This document shows positions 1 through 7,916 of a stretch of 64,000 nucleotides of DNA, one piece after another. The notes under the pieces were generated by a model. It had not been told where the DNA came from and did not search any database. It worked only from the letters and a program-made list of their open reading frames with translations. Made by a program: the position numbers and the translations under genes. Numbering within the stretch: position 1 is the stretch's first letter; every line of letters begins with the position of its first letter. Where the stretch lies: the NCBI GenBank assembly GCA_934754475.1, contig CAKVHV010000002.1, forward strand, positions 1 to 64,000, read 5' to 3'. The stretch is from an uncultured Clostridia bacterium (GTDB taxonomy: Bacteria; Bacillota; Clostridia; Christensenellales; UBA1242).

Positions 1-175
1 AAAAACAAAACACTCTTTTGAGTGTTTTTTTGCTCCTTTCGGACACTCTAATATTCGCTTTCGCTCATCAAATATCTAACGATATTTCCCCCGGACACCA
101 CTGTGTTGCATTGGGTCCAATACTTATTGTGATTATATCTTCTTAGTATGGGTTCGAGTCCCCGAGGGAGCACCA
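1..175 (+). repeat. 175-bp tandem repeat, copy 1, ending in a tRNA 3' tail
   Basis: Copy 1 of a unit repeated at 176-350. It opens with a hairpin plus T run (about 7-31), the usual tRNA terminator layout. It closes at 149-175 with a T-loop (GGGTTCGAGTCCCC) and an acceptor end with encoded CCA. No D-arm or anticodon arm precedes this tail, and the outer T-stem pairs do not match, so it is a fragment and not a tRNA gene. Because position 1 corresponds to the base just after CCA in copy 2, an intact tRNA probably ends immediately left of the window (inference). Confidence 0.7.
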
Positions 176-350
176 AAAAACAAAACACTCTTTTGAGTGT
201 TTTTTTGCTCCTTTCGGACACTCTAATATTCGCTTTCGCTCATCAAATATCTGACGATATTTCCCCCGGACACCCCTGTATTGCATTAGGTCCAATACTT
301 ATTGTGATTATATCTTCTTAGTATGGGTTCGAGTCCCCGACAGCCCACCA
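176..350 (+). repeat. 175-bp tandem repeat, copy 2, ending in a tRNA 3' tail
   Basis: Nearly identical to 1-175 over its whole length, including the hairpin and T run at about 182-207. The tail differs only in the acceptor part (CAGCCCACCA here, GGGAGCACCA in copy 1), so the two copies end with the 3' ends of differently sequenced acceptor stems. A further terminator hairpin follows at 353-379. Confidence 0.7.
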
Positions 351-352
351 CT

Positions 353-379
353 AAAACCCTTTATTTATAAGGGTTTTTT
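353..379 (+). terminator. intrinsic terminator after tRNA-tail repeats
   Basis: AAAACCCTT and AAGGGTTTT arms around a short AT loop, followed by a T run. Confidence 0.65.
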
Positions 380-491
380 AATGTCCAAATTTCAAAAGTG
401 TCTAATAAAATTTGTAAAAAGTATTTAAAAAATGACATTATTGTTTTATTTTTAATTATTTAACAATTTGTATTTATGAAAATAAATTTTA

Positions 492-520
492 TTGTGATTT
501 TTTATTTAATATGATATAAT
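492..520 (+). promoter_or_regulatory. sigma-A type promoter
   Basis: TTGTGA (492-497), 17-bp spacer, TATAAT (515-520); lies 31 bp before the start of the membrane-protein gene at 551. Confidence 0.6.
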
Positions 521-550
521 TTATTCATAATATTACATAAGGGAGTAATT

Positions 551-970
551 ATGAAATTTTTTAGAGGTTTAAAGGCAACGTTTGAAGCTATCGGAAAACT
601 TTGGAGAATAGAAAGAAAAAGAGATACCGAAATCAATCGCAATCCAACAGAAGAAGAATTAAAAGATAACAAAAAAGGGAAATTATCTATTGTTGTAACT
701 ATTGTCAGCACCATTGTTTATTTGATTGCATTCATATTGGTTGCTAGTTCATGGCAGGTAAATATTGGCTTGGGTATTTTTGTTTTAGTTTTGGTTTTGA
801 TTTTTACACCTTCAATTCAAATAAAAGCAATCAATTTAGCCAAACAACAAAGAAAAATCAATGGGAAAGGCACTACAGCATTGATTCTTGCAAATGTTTT
901 ACCAACCATTGCATTGGTTGGTGGTGTGCTATTCTTTGCATTAGGTGGAATGTCTATTTTCTTTAAATAA
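551..970 (+). CDS. small multi-pass membrane protein, unknown function
   Basis: 139 residues. The first 50 are charged and likely cytoplasmic. Hydrophobic segments follow at about 52-70, 73-90 and 110-135, separated by a basic loop (KAINLAKQQRKINGKG). No recognised domain. The ATG follows a GGGAG ribosome site (541-545). It is single-gene, with its own promoter (492-520) and a terminator at 988-1018 shared with the convergent lipoprotein gene. Coding is supported by the promoter, the Shine-Dalgarno site and a coherent membrane topology; the function is not known. Confidence 0.75.
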   Translation: MKFFRGLKATFEAIGKLWRIERKRDTEINRNPTEEELKDNKKGKLSIVVTIVSTIVYLIAFILVASSWQVNIGLGIFVLVLVLIFTPSIQIKAINLAKQQRKINGKGTTALILANVLPTIALVGGVLFFALGGMSIFFK

Positions 971-987
971 GAAAACAAAACACAAAA

Positions 988-1018
988 AAATACAACCTTG
1001 CTCGGTTGTATTTTTTTT
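988..1018. terminator. bidirectional terminator
   Basis: AATACAACC and GGTTGTATT arms with A and T runs on opposite sides, between convergent genes at 551 (+) and 1044 (-). Confidence 0.75.
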
Positions 1019-1043
1019 GCTCTCATAAAGAGTTGCCATATTG

Positions 1044-3122
1044 TTAGTTATTCTTATATATTTTAACAAGTAATTCTTGACTAAAATTATTCCAATTGCT
1101 ATCATCAGAAACATAAATTTTTATAAATAAATTATAATAATCTTCTGTGCTTTCAACGGTTGTTAAGTCAGTTTCTAAAACAAACTTTTGATAACTTGAA
1201 TTTTTACCTGCAATTGGTTCAAAACGTCCAGTAATATTGCTTGTAATTTCGATAGGATCACTACCGCCATTATAGAAATTATAAGTTCCTTCTCCCCTTG
1301 CTTCCCAAATAAAATGGACGTCTTTATAATAATCATATTCTCCAAATTTTAATTCAACAGTTTTATTATCTGTATTGAATTTAATTGTTTGATCGCCAGT
1401 GTTTGCAAGATAACAATATTGTTTACTTATGTCTCCTTTTAAAATCTTCCAACCATATTCAATATATCCTTCATTTTCGATTGTTTTATCGTGTTTTGTG
1501 ATTGTTATATTACTATTATCATGAGTTAAATTTTTATCGTTATAATATAAATTAGGATTAATATAACATCTTATAGAATAACGACCAGCAGCTGAAGAAC
1601 AAACATAAAGGTATTTATGTTCATCTTGTTCAAATTTAGCATCAGTATAAATACAATAAGATTTATTCGCTTCAAATGCTGTTTTCAAGTGTTGAGCAAG
1701 TTCTGTTTGCGTTACGTCATAAGGAATCAATGCATAATCTGGTGCATTAAGTTGAAATTTCATTTCTTGAGGATTACCATTGTTATCGGTTGAATACTTA
1801 AAGCCGGATAACTCGTTTATAACATCTAATGTAGGTGCTGAATATGCAGTTCTGCGAAGTATAATTGTAATTTCAAATTCTTGAGATTCAGCATAAAATT
1901 TTTCATAATAATTTTCATATTCTTTAGGCACAAATTTAACCATAGTTGTTATTGTGTTTGTTTCCCCTTTAGTGCTATCAAAGTTATATGTTTTAGGATT
2001 GACTTCCGCAAGGGTGCCATAAATAGCAATTCTATTGTCAGCTTCATTCCAGGACTTTTCAAAATTATGCCATATCAATTCTTCACTTGTTAATTTGTTA
2101 TCATTTGCTGAATTGTTATTTTCGTCATTAAGGTCAGAACTTAAAAGTAATGATAGTTTACCATTTATTTTTGAATTACCGAAAGATGTATAACTATAAC
2201 TATCACCATCTGATATGCCACGTAACATTTCATCAAGAGTGACACCTCTACAAAGATATTTGTCAAAGGTGAAATCAATCTTAAAATTCTCTGCAGTTGC
2301 AACGATTTGTGATTTTTTTACAACAAGAGTTTGATAAGCAGAATATGATTTAAGGTAATTTCCTTGTTCTTTTATTTCAGCAAAAATCAAATATTTGCCT
2401 GGTTTAATATTTTCTAAAATTGATAATTCATTTGATAATTCACCAACTTGATAATTTTCAGAATCAACAATTTCGTTTGGTTTTGGCAAAGCGTCAATTT
2501 CTTCTTGTGTTAGTGAAGAAATGTCATAAGCATAGTATGTTGAATCCTCTAAAATACAAATTTTCTCAATCATACTATCATCTAATTGAGTAGTGCCATT
2601 AGAAACGCTATAGTCGATACCTTTAAACTTTGTTCCATAGTAAATTTGATTTTTACCAATATTTCCCACTCTACTTGTAACATTTAAAGTGTAGTTGCTA
2701 TTATCGTTTACTTTTCGAACATCGATATTAACTTCACATGAATTGTCTTTATAATTTAAAGTTAATCTCCAAAAGCCAGCTGTAAGATTTGAATTCTCAC
2801 ACATTTGAGTGTATTCTTCAAAAGTTTTAGTAACTCTACTTTCCTCGGCACCATCAGCCGTAAAACTTACGGTTATTTGAACATTAGTCAATTCAACATT
2901 TTCATTAGAATTGTCTGAATAATATGCTTTTATTTTTATATTGTTAAGTCCAGTAGTATTACCAAAATCTCTGGTCTCGTAAATTGATGCTGAATATTCA
3001 CCATCAGCCAAAGATACTTGAATGTAATTTAACTTTTTATCATTTCCACAGGCACTTAACAAAAATATGCAAGGAATAATTAAGCAAAAAGCAAAAATAA
3101 AACTCAATAATTTCTTTTTCAA
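1044..3122 (-). CDS. large secreted lipoprotein
   Basis: 692 residues. A lipoprotein signal peptide is clear: KKK, a hydrophobic core, then LLSACG as lipobox with Cys at about 25. The remainder is hydrophilic, rich in Tyr, Asn, Asp and Thr, with short beta-strand-like blocks of the kind found in bacterial Ig-like surface domains. No enzymatic motif was seen. The start follows AAGGAGG. It is likely anchored to the outer face of the membrane. It stands alone, convergent with the small membrane protein. Ligand or partner is unknown. Confidence 0.8.
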   Translation of the reverse strand: MKKKLLSFIFAFCLIIPCIFLLSACGNDKKLNYIQVSLADGEYSASIYETRDFGNTTGLNNIKIKAYYSDNSNENVELTNVQITVSFTADGAEESRVTKTFEEYTQMCENSNLTAGFWRLTLNYKDNSCEVNIDVRKVNDNSNYTLNVTSRVGNIGKNQIYYGTKFKGIDYSVSNGTTQLDDSMIEKICILEDSTYYAYDISSLTQEEIDALPKPNEIVDSENYQVGELSNELSILENIKPGKYLIFAEIKEQGNYLKSYSAYQTLVVKKSQIVATAENFKIDFTFDKYLCRGVTLDEMLRGISDGDSYSYTSFGNSKINGKLSLLLSSDLNDENNNSANDNKLTSEELIWHNFEKSWNEADNRIAIYGTLAEVNPKTYNFDSTKGETNTITTMVKFVPKEYENYYEKFYAESQEFEITIILRRTAYSAPTLDVINELSGFKYSTDNNGNPQEMKFQLNAPDYALIPYDVTQTELAQHLKTAFEANKSYCIYTDAKFEQDEHKYLYVCSSAAGRYSIRCYINPNLYYNDKNLTHDNSNITITKHDKTIENEGYIEYGWKILKGDISKQYCYLANTGDQTIKFNTDNKTVELKFGEYDYYKDVHFIWEARGEGTYNFYNGGSDPIEITSNITGRFEPIAGKNSSYQKFVLETDLTTVESTEDYYNLFIKIYVSDDSNWNNFSQELLVKIYKNN

Positions 3123-3614
3123 TTTATTTTCCTCCTTAAAATTGAATTTCTATTTTTATTATAGCATATATTTTAAGAAATCTTATACAAAATTTTAACT
3201 TTTTCAAAAATTTGTTTTAGTTTCATCAATATTTTTTAATTTAATCTATTATAAATACCTATAATTAACAACTATCAAAAAATAGCACTAGAAAATAAAA
3301 ATTGAAAAACTTATATTGATTTTTAAGATTTTTTATTTATATTTTTTGTCAAAAAATACTTTGTTTCACATCTGTCTAAAATTAGACACCAAAAACTTAA
3401 ATAAAATTAGGAGAATTGCTACAAAACGAAATAAAATTATATAACATGAATTCGCTAGGTAAAATAAGGGAATAAAGAGATTTTTAAGTCATAAAATAAG
3501 CCATTTTAACAAGTTTTAATCACACCACTGTGTTGCATTGGGTCCAATCTTTAACTTTTCATTTAATTATCCTTTATTTGGCTTTTATTGATTTTTTTCT
3601 TCCAAATATTTTTG
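3123..3614. other. intergenic region, AT-rich
   Basis: About 490 bp with no open frame that has a ribosome site. The only recognised content is the orphan repeat copy at 3521-3548. Confidence 0.6.
3521..3548 (+). repeat. orphan copy of a motif from the 175-bp tRNA-tail repeat
   Basis: CACCACTGTGTTGCATTGGG followed by TCCAAT, the same string as at about 95-121 and, with four changes, at 271-296. Here it stands alone, with no tRNA tail or terminator. Confidence 0.7.
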
Positions 3615-4202
3615 TTAATTTTTTATTTTTTGTTCATTCTTTTTTATAAGTTCGCTCGTTGTATAAATTTGTGTCACTTCAAAATTTGTTGGATTTAATG
3701 CTTTTAGGTCATTGTAAAGTTGTTCAGAAATAACCATTTGAGCTCCATCTTTTATATAGAAAAAATTATAGTTATTTGGTATATTATTTATAATTACACT
3801 CTTTATAGCTGTTCCCAAAACTCCATCCATTACACTATTTTCTCTATCTAGCACATCTATTTTATACTTTGTCCTTAGAATATAGTATGGTTTTAAAATC
3901 CCTTCATCTTTTGCAAAACACTTGTAAAATTCTATTTCATCAGAATATTTTTCTTTAAGCATCGTATATATTCTTTCAGAAACTATAAGTTCAGCCCAGT
4001 CGTTAAGTAGAAAATCTGATATGGGTTCGTCATTTTTATAACTCTTATCTCTTTCAAAGATGATTGGAGTGTTAGAAAACCCCTTAAACGATTTTCCAAT
4101 ATCCATAAATTCATAATATTCAACATATGGTTCATAATCATTTAAAAAGTTTGCATACTTTTTTGCACAATTTGTTACTAATCTAATTTCAAAATATTTC
4201 AT
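3615..4202 (-). CDS. Imm11/DUF1629-like putative immunity protein
   Basis: 195 residues, no signal peptide. The pattern 'DFLLNDWAELIVSERIYTML' in the middle and a later 'VISEQLYNDLK' resemble the repeated SER/SEx(L/I) helices of Imm11-type (DUF1629) immunity proteins; this is a weak family assignment from memory. It is the last gene of a minus-strand run, just after a SUKH-type immunity gene, which fits the idea. No cognate toxin is visible in the window. The ribosome site is modest (AGAGAG). Confidence 0.5.
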   Translation of the reverse strand: MKYFEIRLVTNCAKKYANFLNDYEPYVEYYEFMDIGKSFKGFSNTPIIFERDKSYKNDEPISDFLLNDWAELIVSERIYTMLKEKYSDEIEFYKCFAKDEGILKPYYILRTKYKIDVLDRENSVMDGVLGTAIKSVIINNIPNNYNFFYIKDGAQMVISEQLYNDLKALNPTNFEVTQIYTTSELIKKNEQKIKN

Positions 4203-4300
4203 CTATTAATTCTCTCTTATCTCCAAAATACCTTATATTTACTATCTGGATTATTCATAACTTTGTTAAATGTTTTAATTTAATCATTTGTTATCCTGAA

Positions 4301-4948
4301 TTATTTCAATTTATCTTGTTCTTCTTGCGGAATCTCCCAGTCTATATCTCCCCAAAAAGAATTTGCAATTGCCGGAATCTTTCTACACCACTTTTCTTTG
4401 TTTGGGTGTTTGCGATAACCATTTTCATCATATTCTGGAGTTAAATATTTAAAATAATAATCCATCAATTCTTTTATTGAATTAAAGACTTTAATAGGTT
4501 CTACTATTCCATTTGGCGAAACATATATTTTTGGATTGTTAATCTCAGATTGTTTATAATAAAAATTATAATTTCCCACTCCGCCAAAAAACACAATATC
4601 ATCCAAAATTTGCTTGGAAATTTTTTTATCGGTTATTTCTTGATGTTTATTGTAATCATTCAAAAAGAACTCCATAGGTCTCGACACCCCTACACCCAAT
4701 CCATATATAACTATAGAAGAAATAAATAAACGACAACCATTGTAGAATTTATAAAATTCTTTTAATTCTGGCAACAACACTATATTGTATGTTTTTTCAA
4801 AATTATCATAATAATTCTTATCAATTTTTTTACATAGATAGTGCAAATATGTCTCACCTGATATTTCTTTCATGACAACATAAACTTTACCTTCATCGTT
4901 GTCTTTCTCTAATTTCCATTTCTTTTGCAATAACTCATCTAAGTACAT
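4301..4948 (-). CDS. SMI1/KNR4 (SUKH) family protein
   Basis: 215 residues. 'LLPELKEFYKFYNGC' followed by an 'IYGLG' strand, then a glycine-rich 'FFGGVGNYNFYY' stretch, is the typical SUKH core. Bacterial SUKH proteins are mostly immunity proteins for polymorphic toxins, although some have other roles. The start is placed at the ATG at 4948, which follows GGAGAG; a longer reading from a TTG at 4960 would include its own ribosome site. Its neighbours are an Imm11-like gene downstream and an ASCH gene upstream. Confidence 0.65.
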   Translation of the reverse strand: MYLDELLQKKWKLEKDNDEGKVYVVMKEISGETYLHYLCKKIDKNYYDNFEKTYNIVLLPELKEFYKFYNGCRLFISSIVIYGLGVGVSRPMEFFLNDYNKHQEITDKKISKQILDDIVFFGGVGNYNFYYKQSEINNPKIYVSPNGIVEPIKVFNSIKELMDYYFKYLTPEYDENGYRKHPNKEKWCRKIPAIANSFWGDIDWEIPQEEQDKLK

Positions 4949-5048
4949 AATTCTCTCCAAAAAGTCTAATTTTGTCCATTACACAAGTATCCCTAACAAT
5001 ATATCTTTTATTTAGACTCATCCAAAATCCGTTTATTGACAACCATCA

Positions 5049-5435
5049 TTAATTTTTTACCACAATCCAACCAGCACCATTACTTCTTGAAACTTTTATT
5101 GGTTTAATTTGATTAACTCTATCTAGCCAAATAAGAGTACAATATTTCTTTTGAAGAGTTGCTTGCCAATTTTCAAACTTTTCTGTACCAATTTCTTTGC
5201 CATATTTTATTCTTATATCTTCAACAATTTCTGGTGTTAGTTCAAAGTATTTAACGTCTTTAACTTTTGCAGTTGCTGTAACATCTTTGCAAGTTTCTTT
5301 TAGCAGTATCTCATCTCCAATTTTTACTTTGTTATATGGAGCAACTTTGTGCATACTCCACCTACTCTCAATTGTTTTTGTACCACTTAAAACCATATCA
5401 AAAAATGGCTGTCTTAAGATTGCAATATGTTGCAT
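5049..5435 (-). CDS. ASCH-domain protein
   Basis: 128 residues, nearly all one ASCH (PUA-like) domain: 'SGTKTIESRW' near the N-terminus, then 'IGDEILLKE' and 'ATAKVKDVKYFE' strands. ASCH domains bind RNA or modified nucleotides, and some members are hydrolases acting on modified cytidines. The start overlaps the 3' end of the upstream glycosylase gene by 22 nt, with AAGGAG inside that gene, so the two are translationally coupled. A joint role in handling damaged or modified bases is an inference. Confidence 0.75.
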   Translation of the reverse strand: MQHIAILRQPFFDMVLSGTKTIESRWSMHKVAPYNKVKIGDEILLKETCKDVTATAKVKDVKYFELTPEIVEDIRIKYGKEIGTEKFENWQATLQKKYCTLIWLDRVNQIKPIKVSRSNGAGWIVVKN

Positions 5436-6013
5436 AAAGTCTCCTTAAAAATATTCTCATTGCCTTTGTAACACAAAGGGTTTGCGGGTGATGTGTGATA
5501 AATTGGAATAGCTATTTTGGTTTTGTCTCCAATCTTTATTTCAAATATTTTGCCTACCACTCTGCAAAGTTTATCTATTTTTATGTCAAGTATGGTTTCT
5601 GTTGGATGTTTTCCCATAGGAAGAATAATGTCAAAATCATAATTTTCAAGTTGTTTAAGTAGTATTGGTTTGCAATTTTGAGAACACTCTCGAAGTCTTT
5701 TCCTATCTTCTATTATACATTTACAGACTTCTGTAAAATACACATCATCCAGCGTCAATCCACACAAATTCAATAATCGCTCAAGTACTTTTCCAGTAGA
5801 TTGCAATTTTCCATTTATATTATAAAATGCTTTTTTTGAAACAATCCAACCATCCTTTGCGGGAGACTCACCCAAAATTAGAATTTTGGATTTTCCAGTT
5901 TTCATTGAATCGCATTTCAATTTTGGCAAACTACCACATTTATTACAATCTTCTATTACCTTTAAAATATCGTCGTTATCTTGAGATTTCTTTATCAATG
6001 AATTTTCTAACAT
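5414..6013 (-). CDS. uracil-DNA glycosylase, family 4-like (Fe-S type)
   Basis: 199 residues. 'ILGESPAKDG' matches motif A (GExPg) and 'HTSPANP' matches motif B (HPSPAN) of the UDG superfamily, with Thr in place of Pro. Cysteines at 'CNKC' near the N-terminus and 'CKCI...CSQNC' in the middle are arranged as in family-4 enzymes with a 4Fe-4S cluster. It probably removes uracil from DNA. The ATG at 6013 follows AAGG at good spacing; the preceding in-frame TTG does not. It overlaps the YunG-like gene by 38 nt and the ASCH gene by 22 nt. Confidence 0.75.
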   Translation of the reverse strand: MLENSLIKKSQDNDDILKVIEDCNKCGSLPKLKCDSMKTGKSKILILGESPAKDGWIVSKKAFYNINGKLQSTGKVLERLLNLCGLTLDDVYFTEVCKCIIEDRKRLRECSQNCKPILLKQLENYDFDIILPMGKHPTETILDIKIDKLCRVVGKIFEIKIGDKTKIAIPIYHTSPANPLCYKGNENIFKETLCNILQS

Positions 6014-6347
6014 ATTCTTCAACCTTATCTTTCAATAATTCAAATCTTTCTTTTACATTAGCTTTGTTTTGGTCTGGTTGCTTGACAACACTATTTGAGT
6101 AATCTAAGTCGTAATCAAACTGCTCTTTTGTTAAGTCGACCACATGATTATTTATTACATTAAAATAATGAGATTCAATATTATGCCTACATATATCTCC
6201 ACCAAAGTAATACTGCACAAGCAATGCTGTAGGCACACATTGTCCACAAGTCGGATTCTCTTTGCTCCATTTGTCTTGCCAGTCAGGATGTGCAGTTTCC
6301 TTTGAATATACTTCCAACAAAATTTTTTTCAATTCGTCAATTGTCAT
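5976..6347 (-). CDS. YunG-like protein
   Basis: 123 residues. The features 'NPTCGQCVPTALLVQYYFGG', 'SHYFNVINN' and 'DLTKEQF' follow the pattern of Bacillus YunG-like proteins: a Cys/Thr pair early, a His and Asn in the middle and an Asp late, reminiscent of a papain-like fold. Activity is unproven. The start has AGGAG. The 3' end overlaps the glycosylase gene, so the transcript appears polycistronic from here to at least 5049. Confidence 0.65.
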   Translation of the reverse strand: MTIDELKKILLEVYSKETAHPDWQDKWSKENPTCGQCVPTALLVQYYFGGDICRHNIESHYFNVINNHVVDLTKEQFDYDLDYSNSVVKQPDQNKANVKERFELLKDKVEEYVRKFIDKEISR

Positions 6348-6412
6348 TTGTTCTCCTATATGTTTTTAAATAAATATTTCATAAAACTTTTAACGCATTT
6401 ATTTGCAAAATA

Positions 6413-7312
6413 TTACAAATCTTTTTCTGCCATAAAATAGTATGTAGAAATTTTGTAACCAGAGTATCCATACATTTTGTCTAATCCTGTGTATGTATAT
6501 CCCAAACTAGCATCTTTAAGCCCAATTTCCTTTAAATACTTAGTTCCCATATTAACCATTTTTGATGCGATTCCCTGATGCATTTCGCTAGACGAAACAC
6601 AAGTACATCCAACAGAACCCAAATTTTTGCCTTCTGTTTCAATAGAAACAATTAGTGACCCAACTATTTTATTGTTTTTAATAGCAACTAACACTTTTTG
6701 ATTGTTATTCTCTTCGTATAATTTTGGATTTTTGTAATACTCAGAAAACTTTTCACTCTGATATTGACAAGCATCATCTGCACACACCAATATATCTTCC
6801 ATATCTTTTAAAGTAGCCCATCTAAAACTTACACCTTCAATCGATTTTTTCATTTCAACATAATCTTTTAATTGCATTTTCATATCAAAACAATTACAGT
6901 CGCCCCAAGCATGAGTATATAGTTGATTTTCAAAAAAATTAGATGCCTTATCGTCAACTTCCTTGCTCAAATTTTCGTTTACACTATCTGTATACTTTCT
7001 ACTAGTCGGAACACCCGGCATTAAATAATCATATCCTGCACCTACTGTAATTTTGTCATAGCCACAAGATTTAATATGTTCTTCACATTGTTTTAATAGT
7101 TTGCTTCCGATACCCTTATTCCTATATTCTTTATCTACAACCAAAAGCAAAATAGTATTTTTATTGACAACCGCACACGCAATTAATTTGTCATTTTTTC
7201 TTTTTTCAAAAACGACATTATCTTTGTTATCTATAATATTTAAAGCAGTTTTTTCTTCTCTATTAATATACGGGAAATTCCTTTTAAACATTTCATATAT
7301 TTCTTCTTTCAT
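6413..7312 (-). CDS. GNAT-family acetyltransferase, two GNAT-like halves
   Basis: 299 residues. The N-terminal half carries 'VDKEYRNKGIGSKLLKQCEE', the acetyl-CoA loop (R/Q-x-x-G-x-G/A). The C-terminal half carries 'GCTCVSSSEMHQGIASKMV', a second but variant loop. The two halves suggest an internally duplicated N-acetyltransferase; the substrate is unknown. AAAGGTGG precedes the ATG. It sits between another GNAT gene and the YunG-like gene in the minus-strand run. Confidence 0.75.
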   Translation of the reverse strand: MKEEIYEMFKRNFPYINREEKTALNIIDNKDNVVFEKRKNDKLIACAVVNKNTILLLVVDKEYRNKGIGSKLLKQCEEHIKSCGYDKITVGAGYDYLMPGVPTSRKYTDSVNENLSKEVDDKASNFFENQLYTHAWGDCNCFDMKMQLKDYVEMKKSIEGVSFRWATLKDMEDILVCADDACQYQSEKFSEYYKNPKLYEENNNQKVLVAIKNNKIVGSLIVSIETEGKNLGSVGCTCVSSSEMHQGIASKMVNMGTKYLKEIGLKDASLGYTYTGLDKMYGYSGYKISTYYFMAEKDL

Positions 7313-7353
7313 ACTAGACCACCTTTATTGCAAAGTTTGTGTTAAAAATAACG

Positions 7354-7896
7354 TTATTTCATCTCAATCAATCTTTTTTCAATCACAGCAACAATTTCAT
7401 CGTTGCCAAATTTTTTCCCAACAAATTGCCTTATTTTTACAAAACCTAAACTATAAAAAACATTCAAAGCAGATTGTCTACTTTCAGGAACTGTATCCGT
7501 AAGACAAATAACACCATATTCTTTTGCCTTTTCAATAAGTTTTTCCATCGCAGGTCGCATGTACCCCTGCCCACGAAATTCACTCTTAACAACTATTCCC
7601 ATAGTCGCTATTTTCGTTTCGGGATTTTTGTTAAAGTTAACATAGCCAATAAACATATTATTTTTAATATCTTTTATATAAGCATAAAAGAAATTGGGAT
7701 TACTTAGTTTGTTTTCTATCCAAGCGCTCCATTTTGATTTGGGAAAATCTATACAGCCAGTATCTCGATGATAACCTTCATAACTCACATCATATCCAGC
7801 ATTATAACTCATCGTATTTAAATCAGACATGCAATCTTCTCTAAATTTGAGTTCATCAAATGTAGGTTTATGTAATTCAATTTTTATATCTCTCAT
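7354..7896 (-). CDS. GNAT-family N-acetyltransferase
   Basis: 180 residues, single GNAT domain. 'MGIVVKSEFRGQGYMRPAME' is the acetyl-CoA binding loop (RGQGY), and 'VPESRQSALNVFYSLGF' is the typical last helix-strand. The substrate is unknown; ribosomal-protein, antibiotic and small-molecule acetylation are all possible. AAGGA lies 9 nt before the ATG. It starts 20 nt after the ABC transporter gene ends, probably in the same transcript. Confidence 0.8.
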   Translation of the reverse strand: MRDIKIELHKPTFDELKFREDCMSDLNTMSYNAGYDVSYEGYHRDTGCIDFPKSKWSAWIENKLSNPNFFYAYIKDIKNNMFIGYVNFNKNPETKIATMGIVVKSEFRGQGYMRPAMEKLIEKAKEYGVICLTDTVPESRQSALNVFYSLGFVKIRQFVGKKFGNDEIVAVIEKRLIEMK

Positions 7897-7916
7897 GACA
7901 CAAATTCCTTCAACAT

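Noticed and set aside
149..175. A tRNA gene at the start of the window
   Set aside because: Only the T-loop and acceptor end are present; no D-arm or anticodon arm and a mismatched T stem.
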